Shown: in pieces, positions 48,821 to 56,822 of the stretch
Layout of the letters: each line of letters begins with the position of its first letter
How positions within the stretch are numbered: the first letter of the stretch is position 1
Assembly: GCA_966250335.1 (NCBI GenBank)
Contig: CBINGZ010000003.1
Span: 62,001-126,000, forward strand
Direction: 5' to 3'
DNA: 64,000 nucleotides
Source: OLB7 sp966250335
GTDB lineage: Bacteria > Bacteroidota > Ignavibacteria > OLB7
Notes under the pieces: generated by a model
Told to the model about the DNA's origin: nothing
The model's input: the letters and a program-made list of their open reading frames with translations, nothing else
The model's database searches: none
Translations under genes and position numbers: made by a program

Positions 48821-49705
48821 TCAGGTGACGCCGACCTTGGAGATGATCCAGAGCTTGTCGCGCAGGGTCAGCGTGGGGCGGGTCGCCAGCACGTTGTAGT
48901 CGAGCGCCTTGATCTTGTGAAGGATGCGCACCCCCCCCAGGAAGGTCAGGGTCAGTTCGGTCCGCAGGCGGCGGTCCGGGATGCTCTTCAGGAGCGGATA
49001 GCCCTCCTGGAAGCGGTTCATGGCGAGATCGACGTAGTAGGCCATCACCTCCCTGAACCTGTCGTTGAACACCCCGGCGCGCAGCTCCTCGATCGAGTAT
49101 TCGAAGTAGGTGATGCTCTCTCTGGGAAGATTGATCCGTCCCCGGGGGACGTCGACCGAGATATCCTGCCAGAAGTTCGCGAGCTGGAGCGCCGTGCAGA
49201 TCTTGTCCGAGAGCGCCTGCCGTTCGGGGGTGTGGAACCCGAAGAGATGAAGGATCAGGCGTCCCACCGGCATGGCCGAATGGAAGCAGTAGAAGAGGAG
49301 ATCGGTCGTGGTCTCGAACCCCTGGTTCCGCGCGTCGAGCCTGAAGGCGCGGAGAAGATCGCGCAGCGGCTCCATCGGGATCCCCCGTTCCCTGACGGTG
49401 TTCGCCAGCGCGATAAAGACCGGATGATCGGCGTTGCCGGCGTATGCCTCCTTCAGCTGCCGTTCCCAGTCGTCCAGCAGCAGGATACGGTCCTCGGCCG
49501 GGATCGCCCCCTCGTCGGCCATGTCGTCGGCGGCGCGGCTGTAGGCGTAGATCGCGTAGACGTGCCGGCGAAGCTCCTTCGGGATCATGAGCGATCCCAC
49601 CGGGAAGTTCTCGTAATGTCCCCGCGTGATCCGCTCGCAGTAGGCGTACGCCTCCTCGATCGAGGAAGCGGTATGGGGGGAGGCCTTGAGGGAGTCGAGC
49701 TGCAT
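48821..49705 (-). CDS. hpnC: Hydroxysqualene synthase HpnC
   Basis: 294 residues. Converts presqualene diphosphate to hydroxysqualene in the HpnCDE squalene route. Diagnostic N-terminal HYENFPVGS (30-38) plus the aspartate motifs AYSRAADDMADE and LQLANFWQDISVDVPRGRIN. FYCFHSAMPVGRLILHLFGF is the conserved helix before them. ATG 49705 gives the expected start. Hydrophobic C-terminus is moderate. Its pairing with hpnD in the same orientation strongly supports the assignment over carotenoid phytoene synthase. Confidence 0.92.
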   Translation of the reverse strand: MQLDSLKASPHTASSIEEAYAYCERITRGHYENFPVGSLMIPKELRRHVYAIYAYSRAADDMADEGAIPAEDRILLLDDWERQLKEAYAGNADHPVFIALANTVRERGIPMEPLRDLLRAFRLDARNQGFETTTDLLFYCFHSAMPVGRLILHLFGFHTPERQALSDKICTALQLANFWQDISVDVPRGRINLPRESITYFEYSIEELRAGVFNDRFREVMAYYVDLAMNRFQEGYPLLKSIPDRRLRTELTLTFLGGVRILHKIKALDYNVLATRPTLTLRDKLWIISKVGVT

Positions 49706-50033
49706 GTTCCTGATATCCCATGTCTGAATCGAGAGGCGTCTCCTGCTATGATACGGATTGCCGCCGATTCGCGAGCAGTGGGCCCGCCCGGTGTGGTCCG
49801 TGCCGCGGCGACGGCGACGGCACGCCCGCCGGTTTCCGATATGGTGTAGTGATTTTATGGTGGCGGATCATAAGGTTTCCGCTTGACTCGGTCGATACCG
49901 TGATGCGATCTTATTCCCTCAGCTATTGTACCGCACATCAACGCTCGAGAGGTTACGAGAAGGTGTCGGACGCCGTACGCTGCGCACGGCCCCGATGCCC
50001 ATGCCGGTCACCTGTTCACCAGTACCAGGATCT
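49706..50033. other. Intergenic region upstream of the TPR-LuxR gene
   Basis: 328 bases with the direct-repeat element at 49843-49863. No other feature recognised except AGGAT just ahead of ATG 50034. Confidence 0.5.
49843..49863 (+). promoter_or_regulatory. Direct-repeat operator candidate, copy upstream of TPR-LuxR gene
   Basis: GGTGTAGTGATTTTATGGTG followed by G. GTAGTGA and ATGGTGG are spaced by TTTT (11-base period). It matches 18 of 21 bases at 54064-54084 upstream of the paralogous gene. Confidence 0.5.
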
Positions 50034-51674
50034 ATGAACGCACGGACGATCAAGGCGAACACCGCTGAGGAGATCGATGCGGAGATTGAACGCTGTTTCA
50101 GTTTCTATGACGACCGTTTCGAGGAGATGCTCGCTCTCGGAAAAACCATCCTTGAGCGAACCATCGCGCTGAAACTGGCGAACCAGCAGGCCAAGGCGCT
50201 GATCGCCTGCGGCAGTGCGGCCTACCGTCTGGAAGAGACCGCGGAGCATCTGAGATACTATGGAGAGCTCGCGGAGATCGTCGGGCTTCTGCACCCCCCC
50301 GCCTTCAGGGCCAAGGTCTTGGCGGAACTGGCGAGAACCCGAAGGCAGTACGGGGATGAGGAAGGGGCCATGAAATATCTCATCGAAGCGCGTGAACTGC
50401 TGATGGATGATGATGATCCTTCCACGCTCTCGCAGGTCAACGATCTGATCGGCAACGAGCTCGTGAGGCTGGGGGAGTTCGAGCAGGCCCTGAGCTACCT
50501 TCTCCCTGCACTCCAGATGCGGCATGAACAGAAGCTTTATCGATGGGAGATCGATTCCCTCCATAACGTCGGCAACGTCTACGGCGAACTCGGCGACATG
50601 GAGAAGGCGCTCGAGTATTACCATCGCGGGATGGAACTGAGCAGAAAATACGGCAATGAGGAAGGGATGAGTTTCGCGCTGATCGCCTGCGGCATGTGCT
50701 ACGTCACGATGGGAAGTGCTGCCGAGGCGATTGCATCGATCGAGAAGGGAATCAGGCTCCTTACTCCTCCTTCCGATCGTCTGGAGATGAGCAATGCGCT
50801 GGACGCTCTTGCGACCGCCTACGAGATGGCCGGAAGAAACGACGACGCGCGGCGGTGTTACGAGAAGGCGCGGGAGATCGCGGACAGAAGAAGCTTCTCG
50901 GTCATGCGTGCCGTCGTTCGTGGGAATCTGGCGATGATGCTCATGAAGTCCGGGGAGCTTGACGAGGCGGAACGTCTGCTCGGCGAGGCCGAGACCATCT
51001 CATCGCAGAATGATATTCCGCTGGAGCGGATAGGGGTTGTGGGAAAGATGTCGCAGCTCCATCTGGCCAGGGGGGATTACAAACGGGCCTACGAGCTCCA
51101 CTACGAATACGCCCGGCTTCGGGAGGAATATTTCAGCGCCGAGCGGGTGCGCGCCGTGGCCGCCGCCGATCTGCGTCACTCCCTGGCGAACGCCGAACGC
51201 CAGCGCGAACTGCTCCGGCTGCGCGCGGAACAGGCGGAGCGCGAGTCCGAGCAGAAGACGAAGGAGCTGACCGCGATCGCCCTGCAGCTGACCCAGCGGA
51301 ACGAGGCGCTCAAGGCGCTGAAACAGACGGTGCTCCCCTACAACGAGAAGGATAACGGGGGGAACGAGCTGGCCGCCAAGATCCTCGGGGAGATCGCCGA
51401 AGCAACGGGCGGGGGGAAGGAGTGGCAGGTCTTCCAGGAGCAGTTCGAGCAGGTCTATCACGACTTCATCCAGGCGCTCAGGCGGCAGGCCTCCTCGCTC
51501 ACGCCGGCGGAGATCCGGATCTGCGTTCTCATCAAGATGAATCTCTCCACCAAGCAGATCGCCGATCTTCTTTTCTCCTCGGAACTGACCGTCAAGACAC
51601 ATCGCACCAGGATTCGCAAGAAGCTCGGTATGAGAGGGTCGGATAATCTGGGAAGTCTCCTGCTGGCGCTGTAG
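50034..51674 (+). CDS. TPR-repeat transcription regulator with LuxR-type DNA-binding domain
   Basis: 546 residues from ATG 50034 (AGGAT upstream; the open frame before it is not coding-like). About residues 40-360 are tetratricopeptide repeats, e.g. SLHNVGNVYGELGDMEKALE, YYHRGMELSRKYGNEEGMSF and NALDALATAYEMAGRNDDAR. A coiled coil follows (LRLRAEQAERESEQKTKELT), then GGKEWQVFQEQFEQVYHDFI and a C-terminal LuxR/GerE helix-turn-helix (SLTPAEIRICVLIKMNLSTK, QIADLLFSSELTVKTHRTRI). There is no receiver or ligand domain; TPRs probably sense a partner protein. A truncated paralogue is at 54164-54742. Target genes unknown, but a T9SS gene lies between the two. Confidence 0.9.
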   Translation: MNARTIKANTAEEIDAEIERCFSFYDDRFEEMLALGKTILERTIALKLANQQAKALIACGSAAYRLEETAEHLRYYGELAEIVGLLHPPAFRAKVLAELARTRRQYGDEEGAMKYLIEARELLMDDDDPSTLSQVNDLIGNELVRLGEFEQALSYLLPALQMRHEQKLYRWEIDSLHNVGNVYGELGDMEKALEYYHRGMELSRKYGNEEGMSFALIACGMCYVTMGSAAEAIASIEKGIRLLTPPSDRLEMSNALDALATAYEMAGRNDDARRCYEKAREIADRRSFSVMRAVVRGNLAMMLMKSGELDEAERLLGEAETISSQNDIPLERIGVVGKMSQLHLARGDYKRAYELHYEYARLREEYFSAERVRAVAAADLRHSLANAERQRELLRLRAEQAERESEQKTKELTAIALQLTQRNEALKALKQTVLPYNEKDNGGNELAAKILGEIAEATGGGKEWQVFQEQFEQVYHDFIQALRRQASSLTPAEIRICVLIKMNLSTKQIADLLFSSELTVKTHRTRIRKKLGMRGSDNLGSLLLAL

Positions 51675-52091
51675 CCTTCCGACCGTCGGATACGGAGCCG
51701 ACAATTTTGCCTCGTACTACCTTTATACAACCCCTTGTTCATTGCAATCGCTTTTTCGGCAGCATAGTTTCGCACCATGATATTTCATTCATCGGTATAG
51801 GATCTTCCCAGGAGATCCCGTGCCGGTCACGGCGGTCGGACACCTCCCGGCCGTCATGCGGATCACCCATGAACATCACGACACTGCAAGCCCCTCCGTA
51901 GTATCGGAGGACGATATCCAATTGACTCTCGGGTAGGACCACGGCGCCGGCCACACCACGGCAGCCGCGCGTCACCCTCTTCTCCTGACCGTACGCGGCG
52001 GCTCCCACGGCCGTGTGTCGCGGCGTCGGTTCGGCTACGGTTCAACGCGGCCGGAGGCCGCATTTTTTCCAACACTTCATTCAGAGGCACC
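51675..52091. other. Intergenic region upstream of the frameshifted T9SS gene
   Basis: 417 bases. Contains a CCTCCG/CGGAGG pair around 51895-51912 and the terminator-like hairpin at 52047-52068. Open frames are short and not coding-like. CAGAGG just before ATG 52092 is the ribosome site. Confidence 0.45.
52047..52068 (+). terminator. Short terminator or attenuator 24 bases before the T9SS gene
   Basis: GCGGCC, loop GGA, GGCCGC, then ATTTTTT. Either ends read-through from the TPR-LuxR gene or acts in the leader of the next gene; its closeness to the ATG makes the second possible. Confidence 0.55.
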
Positions 52092-53895
52092 ATGTTCGAT
52101 CACCTCACCTTCCTCGGAACTCCGTTACGGAGAGTGGTTCTTGTCGCTGCGGCGGGATTCATCGGAATTCAGGGCGCGCAGGCGCAGACCTTCCAGAAGA
52201 CCTACGACGACGGGTTCACCTATGCGGCGGTATCACAGTCCGTCCGCCAGACGGCCGATCAGGGATATATCACGGCGGGATACGCCATGTACTGGGGAGG
52301 CGCCACCGAAGTCCTGCTCAGCAAGACAACGAACACCGGCGGGCTCGTATGGACGAAACTGCTGCTGAGCGGGGTTCCGAACCAGAACTACAACGACATG
52401 GCGTTCGCCGTCCGCGAAATCAGAATAAACGGAGTCACCACCGGATATATCGTTGTGGGAACAACGCATGAAGCCGCCACCGGAGCCAAGGACGTTCTGG
52501 TGATCAGGACCGATCAGAACGGCAACCCGCAATGGCGGAAGGCGTACGGTGGAACGTTCGGCGACGACGTCGCATACAACGTGGAGGTCGTCCCCGATCA
52601 GGCGGGAGAGCCGAACAAGGTGAACTTTGTCGTTGTCGGATATGCCGACGGCGGCCAGTCGCGGGGGCAGAGCGTTCTGCTGATGCGCCTGGCCGACAAC
52701 GGCAACGTCAACTGGATACGGAAGTTCGGCGCTCCCCCTCCCCCGGTTGGAGACGAGGCGAACGTCGGGTTCGCCGTGCAGCCGGTGTTCGCCGGAGCCG
52801 GCGGCTTCGTCCTGACCGGATATACCAACCCGAGCGGCCGGATCGCGGGGCTCGACAAGGCTCCCTTCGTGATCCGTACCAACAACTTCGGGTTCATCAC
52901 GTGGGGACCCCGGCCCCTCCAACCAGTACGGCGACCGCTACGGCATCGGCAAGTCGGTCCGCGAGGATGTCAACGGCAACTTCGTGATCACCGGGCCGAT
53001 GCAGATCTACGACGCCCCTCCGGGACTCCCCGGCACCGGCCTCGACGCCTTCGCCATGAAGATCACCAGCGCCGGCGTGCTCACCTGGTTCAACACCTAC
53101 GACGCCTTCAACGGATCGGGAACCTATCGTGAGCAGGGCTTCGACATCTACGAGACCGCCAACGGCAACTATATGATGACCGGCAGCACCGACTTCGTCA
53201 CCCCGCTGGCGGAGAACGTCACGCACACGGAAATCAACTCCGTGACCGGTGCGGCGCTCGGCACCACCAGGTATCTCTTCCGCAACGTCGGTGATCCCTA
53301 CATCATCCCGGGAATCGACGAGGAACTGGGAATCTCCACCCATATGTGTTCCGACGACGGTTTCGTCACCGAGGGGAACCCCTATCCGAACCAGCCGAAC
53401 GGATTCTATCTGATCCGCACCGACGTCGCCTACAACAGCGGCGGCTGCCAGGAGTCGGTTCCGTTCGTCGCCACGGAGCGGGAGACGGTCCGCTCTTCCA
53501 TGAGGCAGTTCAACGCCTCGATCACGAAGTACGATCTGACCCACCAGGCGATCGACCACTTCTTCACCGAGGAATCGTGCATCCCCGCGAAGCAGGCGCT
53601 GCCGGGCGGGGAAGAGACCCCGTCGATCGGCGCAACCGTGGCCCCGAACGTGATCCGGAGCGGCGAGACGATCAATATCGATCTGACGGCCGACGCCGTG
53701 ACCGGCGCGGGAGATGAGACGGTCCGCGTCAGCGTGGCCGATCTGCTCGGCAGGGTTGTCCATGCGCGAACCGTGGATGGTGTATCGTCCGGTGATATGA
53801 CCGTTCCCACCGAGGGATGGAGCGCGGGCTCCTATATCGTGGAGATCGCTCTGGGCGGCGAGAGCCGTTCGTTCAGGGTGGTCGTCACCGATTAG
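52092..53895 (+). pseudogene. Secreted repeat protein with T9SS sorting domain, interrupted by a +1 frameshift
   Basis: Signal peptide VVLVAAAGFIGIQGAQAQ, then repeats like those of 37260-39125 (GYITAGYAMYWGGATEVLLS, GYIVVGTTHEAATGAKDVLV). The frame is good to FGFITW (52904). Homologous sequence continues one base later as DPGPSNQYGDRYGIGK, and on through MITGPMQIYDAPPG to a type A sorting domain (PNVIRSGETINIDLT to YIVEIALGGESRSFRV) ending at 53895. Removing one G from the GGGG run at 52903-52906 restores ITWDPGPSNQYG. The first frame otherwise stops at 53132. Either a real frameshift or a base error; read as one gene of ~600 residues. Confidence 0.85.
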
Positions 53896-54163
53896 TCGCA
53901 CGACGAGGAGGATGAGGCAGGGCGGCCGACGGCGAACGGGATCGAGCTCCCCCGTGACCCCGCAGGTCGCCCGCGCCTCATCACGATTCCCTTCGGGAAG
54001 CGCAGCGGACGTCCCGGCCGGACGTTCGCCGCGCTTACGGGAGGACACTTCCCCGCGGCACCGGGTGTAGTGGTTTTGTAGTGGTCCCGATCCCCCCTTT
54101 CCCTTTGCGGGGGTGAAGGTCGGGGACGATATTGTTCGGCAGGCGATATATCACGAGGACTTT
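53896..54163. other. Intergenic region upstream of the short LuxR paralogue
   Basis: 268 bases containing the direct-repeat element 54064-54084. CGAGGA six bases ahead of ATG 54164 is the ribosome site. No other gene seen. Confidence 0.5.
54064..54084 (+). promoter_or_regulatory. Direct-repeat operator candidate, copy upstream of short LuxR paralogue
   Basis: GGTGTAGTGGTTTTGTAGTG followed by G. Perfect GTAGTGG repeats at 54067-54073 and 54078-54084 with TTTT between. Counterpart of 49843-49863; 79 bases before the ATG. Confidence 0.55.
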
Positions 54164-54742
54164 ATGAAACATGCACATAGCTCTTCGAACGCGACGGCAG
54201 CGATCGACCCCGGGCCGGAGACCCCGGCGGCGGCCGAACTGCTTCAGATCCTTATGAGCGTTGAACGCGATCGCGAGTTCCTCCGCCTTCAGGTCGACAG
54301 GCTCCAGCGGGAGTCCGAGCGAAAGACGCAGGAACTGCTGTCGATCTCGCTTCAGCTTACACAGCGGAACGAGGCATTCAAATCGTTGAAGGATATTCTG
54401 GCGCCGTACGCCCGCCGGCACGATTCCGGCGGGGAACTGGCGGCGAGGATTCTGAGGGAGATCTCCTCGGCCGTCGGCGGGGGGCGCGACTGGCGCGTCT
54501 TCGCCGAGCAGTTCGAGCAGATCTACCACGATTTCATCCTGGCGCTCAAACAGCGGGCGGCCACCCTTACCCCGGCCGAGCTCCGCATCTGTGTTCTTAT
54601 CAAGATGAACCTTTCCACCAAGCAGATCGCCGAACTGCTCTTCACCTCGCAGCCGACCGTCAAGTCGCATCGCACCAGCATCAGACGGAAGCTGGGGATG
54701 ACCGTCGCCGACAACCTCGGGAGCTGGCTCATCGCATTGTAG
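54164..54742 (+). CDS. Short LuxR-type regulator, TPR-less paralogue of 50034-51674
   Basis: 192 residues. It corresponds to the C-terminal 40 percent of the neighbouring regulator: coiled coil (RLQVDRLQRESERKTQELLS, SISLQLTQRNEAFKSLKDIL), GGRDWRVFAEQFEQIYHDFI and LuxR helix-turn-helix (TLTPAELRICVLIKMNLSTK, QIAELLFTSQPTVKSHRTSI). TPR repeats are absent and replaced by a ~45-residue Ala/Pro/Ser-rich head. Could bind the same DNA and form mixed dimers with the longer protein. Chosen start ATG 54164 has a good ribosome site; the frame is open from 54113. Confidence 0.88.
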   Translation: MKHAHSSSNATAAIDPGPETPAAAELLQILMSVERDREFLRLQVDRLQRESERKTQELLSISLQLTQRNEAFKSLKDILAPYARRHDSGGELAARILREISSAVGGGRDWRVFAEQFEQIYHDFILALKQRAATLTPAELRICVLIKMNLSTKQIAELLFTSQPTVKSHRTSIRRKLGMTVADNLGSWLIAL

Positions 54743-54776
54743 AAGGAGGCGGCGTGACCGCGGAGCGAGTATATTC

Positions 54777-54804
54777 GCGGGCGTCCGGGGTTCCGGGCGC
54801 CCGC
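54777..54804 (+). terminator. Hairpin after the short LuxR gene
   Basis: GCGGGCGTCCGG, loop GGTT, CCGGGCGCCCGC (12 bp with one G-U). No T run follows, so termination is uncertain. Confidence 0.45.
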
Positions 54805-54869
54805 GCGTTCATGTCGGCCCGCGCCGGCGATCATACGTTCCACGAGATATCGCTTCGGAGAGAGATACG

Positions 54870-55226
54870 ATGACCACCGATCCCACGATCGTTCTGCTGA
54901 TCGCCCTGATCCTTATCCTCCTGATCGCCAGATTCTTCGACAGAAAGAAGGGAGAGTCGCCGAGCCGCACCCCCGAGGAGTGCGCCGAACGGCTGAAGGA
55001 GGGGAGGGCGATCTTCCTCGATCTGCGCGAGGAGCCCGACGGAGAGCCTGCTCCCTTCCCCGGCGCCCTGACGATACCGTACGAAGAGCTGAAGGAACGA
55101 CTCGACGAACTGGAGCCGTATCGCGACCTGGAGATCATCTGCCGCGCCGACTCCGGTCCGGAAACCGGCAGCGCCGTCTCGTTCCTCCGGAGCAGAGGGT
55201 TCAACGCGGCGCTCCTCAGGTTGTAG
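54870..55226 (+). CDS. Membrane-anchored rhodanese-like protein
   Basis: 118 residues. N-terminal membrane anchor TIVLLIALILILLIARFF (about 6-23), then a rhodanese domain: IFLDLREEPDGEPAPFPGAL, IPYEELKERLDEL and the active-site loop EIICRADSGPETGSAVSFLR with Cys about 91, then the closing strand FNAALLRL. The loop is CRADSGP, longer than the usual CxxGxR, so sulfur transfer is not certain. It stands 127 bases after the LuxR gene and 132 bases before the membrane-protein pair. Confidence 0.85.
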   Translation: MTTDPTIVLLIALILILLIARFFDRKKGESPSRTPEECAERLKEGRAIFLDLREEPDGEPAPFPGALTIPYEELKERLDELEPYRDLEIICRADSGPETGSAVSFLRSRGFNAALLRL

Positions 55227-55358
55227 ATCGCGATCGGTCGGTTATCTTTGAACCCCTGCTCCGGGGCCGGCGGCCGGTGATTTTTCCGCTGCGCGCCCGA
55301 GGGGTTTCCTTCTTCACGTCGGTTCATTTCTGAATTATTCTACCACGGAGGACCATTC

Positions 55359-56021
55359 ATGCTGCCTCGCGATTACATCTTTCTCGGCATCAGAATCGGT
55401 GGGGTTCTGCTCGTCATCAGCACCATAGCTTTGGCTCCCTCGGTCTTCCTCATGGGGAGCATTCCAGGAGGATCGGGTTCTGCCATGGTGACGACCATCG
55501 TCGCCGTCGGCATCGCGTTCCTGATATCCGCCCTGCTGATATGGGGTACCAACTGGATTGTCGATCGTGTCTTCAACCGGATTACCGACAATGGTGAATA
55601 CTACGGCGACGGAGAGTATGTCTACGATGAGGCCGATGAGTCAGATGGGGGGCAGGATGATGACGTCGTCGACGAGTCCTCCGAAATCGTAACGGGTTCC
55701 GATGCAACGAAGGATGTCGAGAGCACCTCGCGTCTTCGCATGGAGCGGGTACAGGGGGCAGTATTTTCCATACTCGGGATGTGGTTGCTGGTGGATTCTC
55801 TGCCCCGTTTTATTGAGGCGGTCGTGAATATCGTCTCCATATTCATTTCCAGCTATTACGAGTCGGGCTTCGTGTTCATAGGCGAGTTCAGGCGCGGTAG
55901 TTTCATCCTGGGACTGGCGGCGCAGATTCTTCCCGTTATACTAGGGTTTGTGCTGTTCCTCAACGGAAATGGACTCGTCGGAATCTGGCAGCGGATTCGT
56001 ACACCGAGGATCATGCCATGA
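55359..56021 (+). CDS. Four-helix membrane protein with acidic linker (first of pair)
   Basis: 220 residues. Two hydrophobic helices (about 9-33 and 44-64), then a charged Asp/Glu-rich linker (DEADESDGGQDDDVVDESSE) and two more helices (GAVFSILGMWLLVDSLPRFI and GLAAQILPVILGFVLFLNGN). CGGAGGA eight bases ahead of ATG gives a firm start. I recognise no family. Its stop overlaps the start of the next gene by 4 bases (ATGA). The two share layout, so they probably form a complex or arose by duplication. Confidence 0.75.
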   Translation: MLPRDYIFLGIRIGGVLLVISTIALAPSVFLMGSIPGGSGSAMVTTIVAVGIAFLISALLIWGTNWIVDRVFNRITDNGEYYGDGEYVYDEADESDGGQDDDVVDESSEIVTGSDATKDVESTSRLRMERVQGAVFSILGMWLLVDSLPRFIEAVVNIVSIFISSYYESGFVFIGEFRRGSFILGLAAQILPVILGFVLFLNGNGLVGIWQRIRTPRIMP

Positions 56022-56662
56022 AGGCCCGCGCGTTCGCTCTGGTGTGTCTGAGAATGACGGGAGTGTTCGTGCTCTTCAAGAGCTTCCCCTCCCTTGGCGA
56101 GGCTTTCGGCGCGATCATCTGGCTTTCAGATGGAGAACCGATTCTCGCCGCCATCAGTATAATGCCGCTCCTCTTCAATCTGATCGTCGGTTTGGTACTA
56201 CTGCTGGGGGCCGAGTCGATCGTTGCATCGACCTTCTACGATATTTCGTGGAAATACGCTTCGTCGCCGGAAACGAGCGATGCCGGAGAGGAAGCGGAAT
56301 CGGAGAACAGGGAAGCAGATCCCGGCCCGTTCCGCGGAGGCGACCTTCCTCTTCAGATCGAGGATCTCATGGCCGTCGGGTTCTCGATCGTGGGATTCCT
56401 GCTCCTCTGGGAAGCACTGCCGATACTGCTGGCGATGGCGATCAAAAGCTTCGGAGATTATCCCGAGCTCGGCGGCGAAGGGATGCTCGGTCTCTTCTCG
56501 GAATTCCAGAAGCGGATATTCTGGTGGGGTGATACCACGGCGGTTGCCGAAAGCATCCGGCTGGTCATCGGGGCGATTCTGGTCGCCGTCCCCTATCGTT
56601 TTGCCGGTTTCCTCTCCCGGCGCGGCCGGGTCGCGGGGGAGATCGCCGTCGAGTCGGCGTAG
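56018..56662 (+). CDS. Four-helix membrane protein with acidic linker (second of pair)
   Basis: 214 residues with the same plan as the previous gene: helices about 8-30 and 44-64, an acidic linker (SPETSDAGEEAESENREADP), then GFSIVGFLLLWEALPILLAM and a last helix SIRLVIGAILVAVPYRFAGF. ATG overlaps the upstream stop (ATGA), so the genes are translationally coupled. Sequence identity with its partner is low; likeness is in topology and in F...S.P...EA patterns. Function unknown. Confidence 0.75.
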   Translation: MKARAFALVCLRMTGVFVLFKSFPSLGEAFGAIIWLSDGEPILAAISIMPLLFNLIVGLVLLLGAESIVASTFYDISWKYASSPETSDAGEEAESENREADPGPFRGGDLPLQIEDLMAVGFSIVGFLLLWEALPILLAMAIKSFGDYPELGGEGMLGLFSEFQKRIFWWGDTTAVAESIRLVIGAILVAVPYRFAGFLSRRGRVAGEIAVESA

Positions 56663-56822
56663 AAGATCGGACCCACGATTCCGCAGGAACGGTCGCAGCC
56701 CCTATCTTACGGCCCTCCCCTTCCGAACGGAGAGAGGGGCCGCCCGGCGGATCATGAGATGAACGCCGGTCGAAGCACACAGGAGATCCCCCCGCGGGGA
56801 ACACGATTCGACAATTCGTACG

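Noticed and set aside
52092..53132. Programmed ribosomal frameshift in the T9SS gene
   Set aside because: No slippery heptamer or following structure that is typical; a one-base change in a G run explains it more simply.
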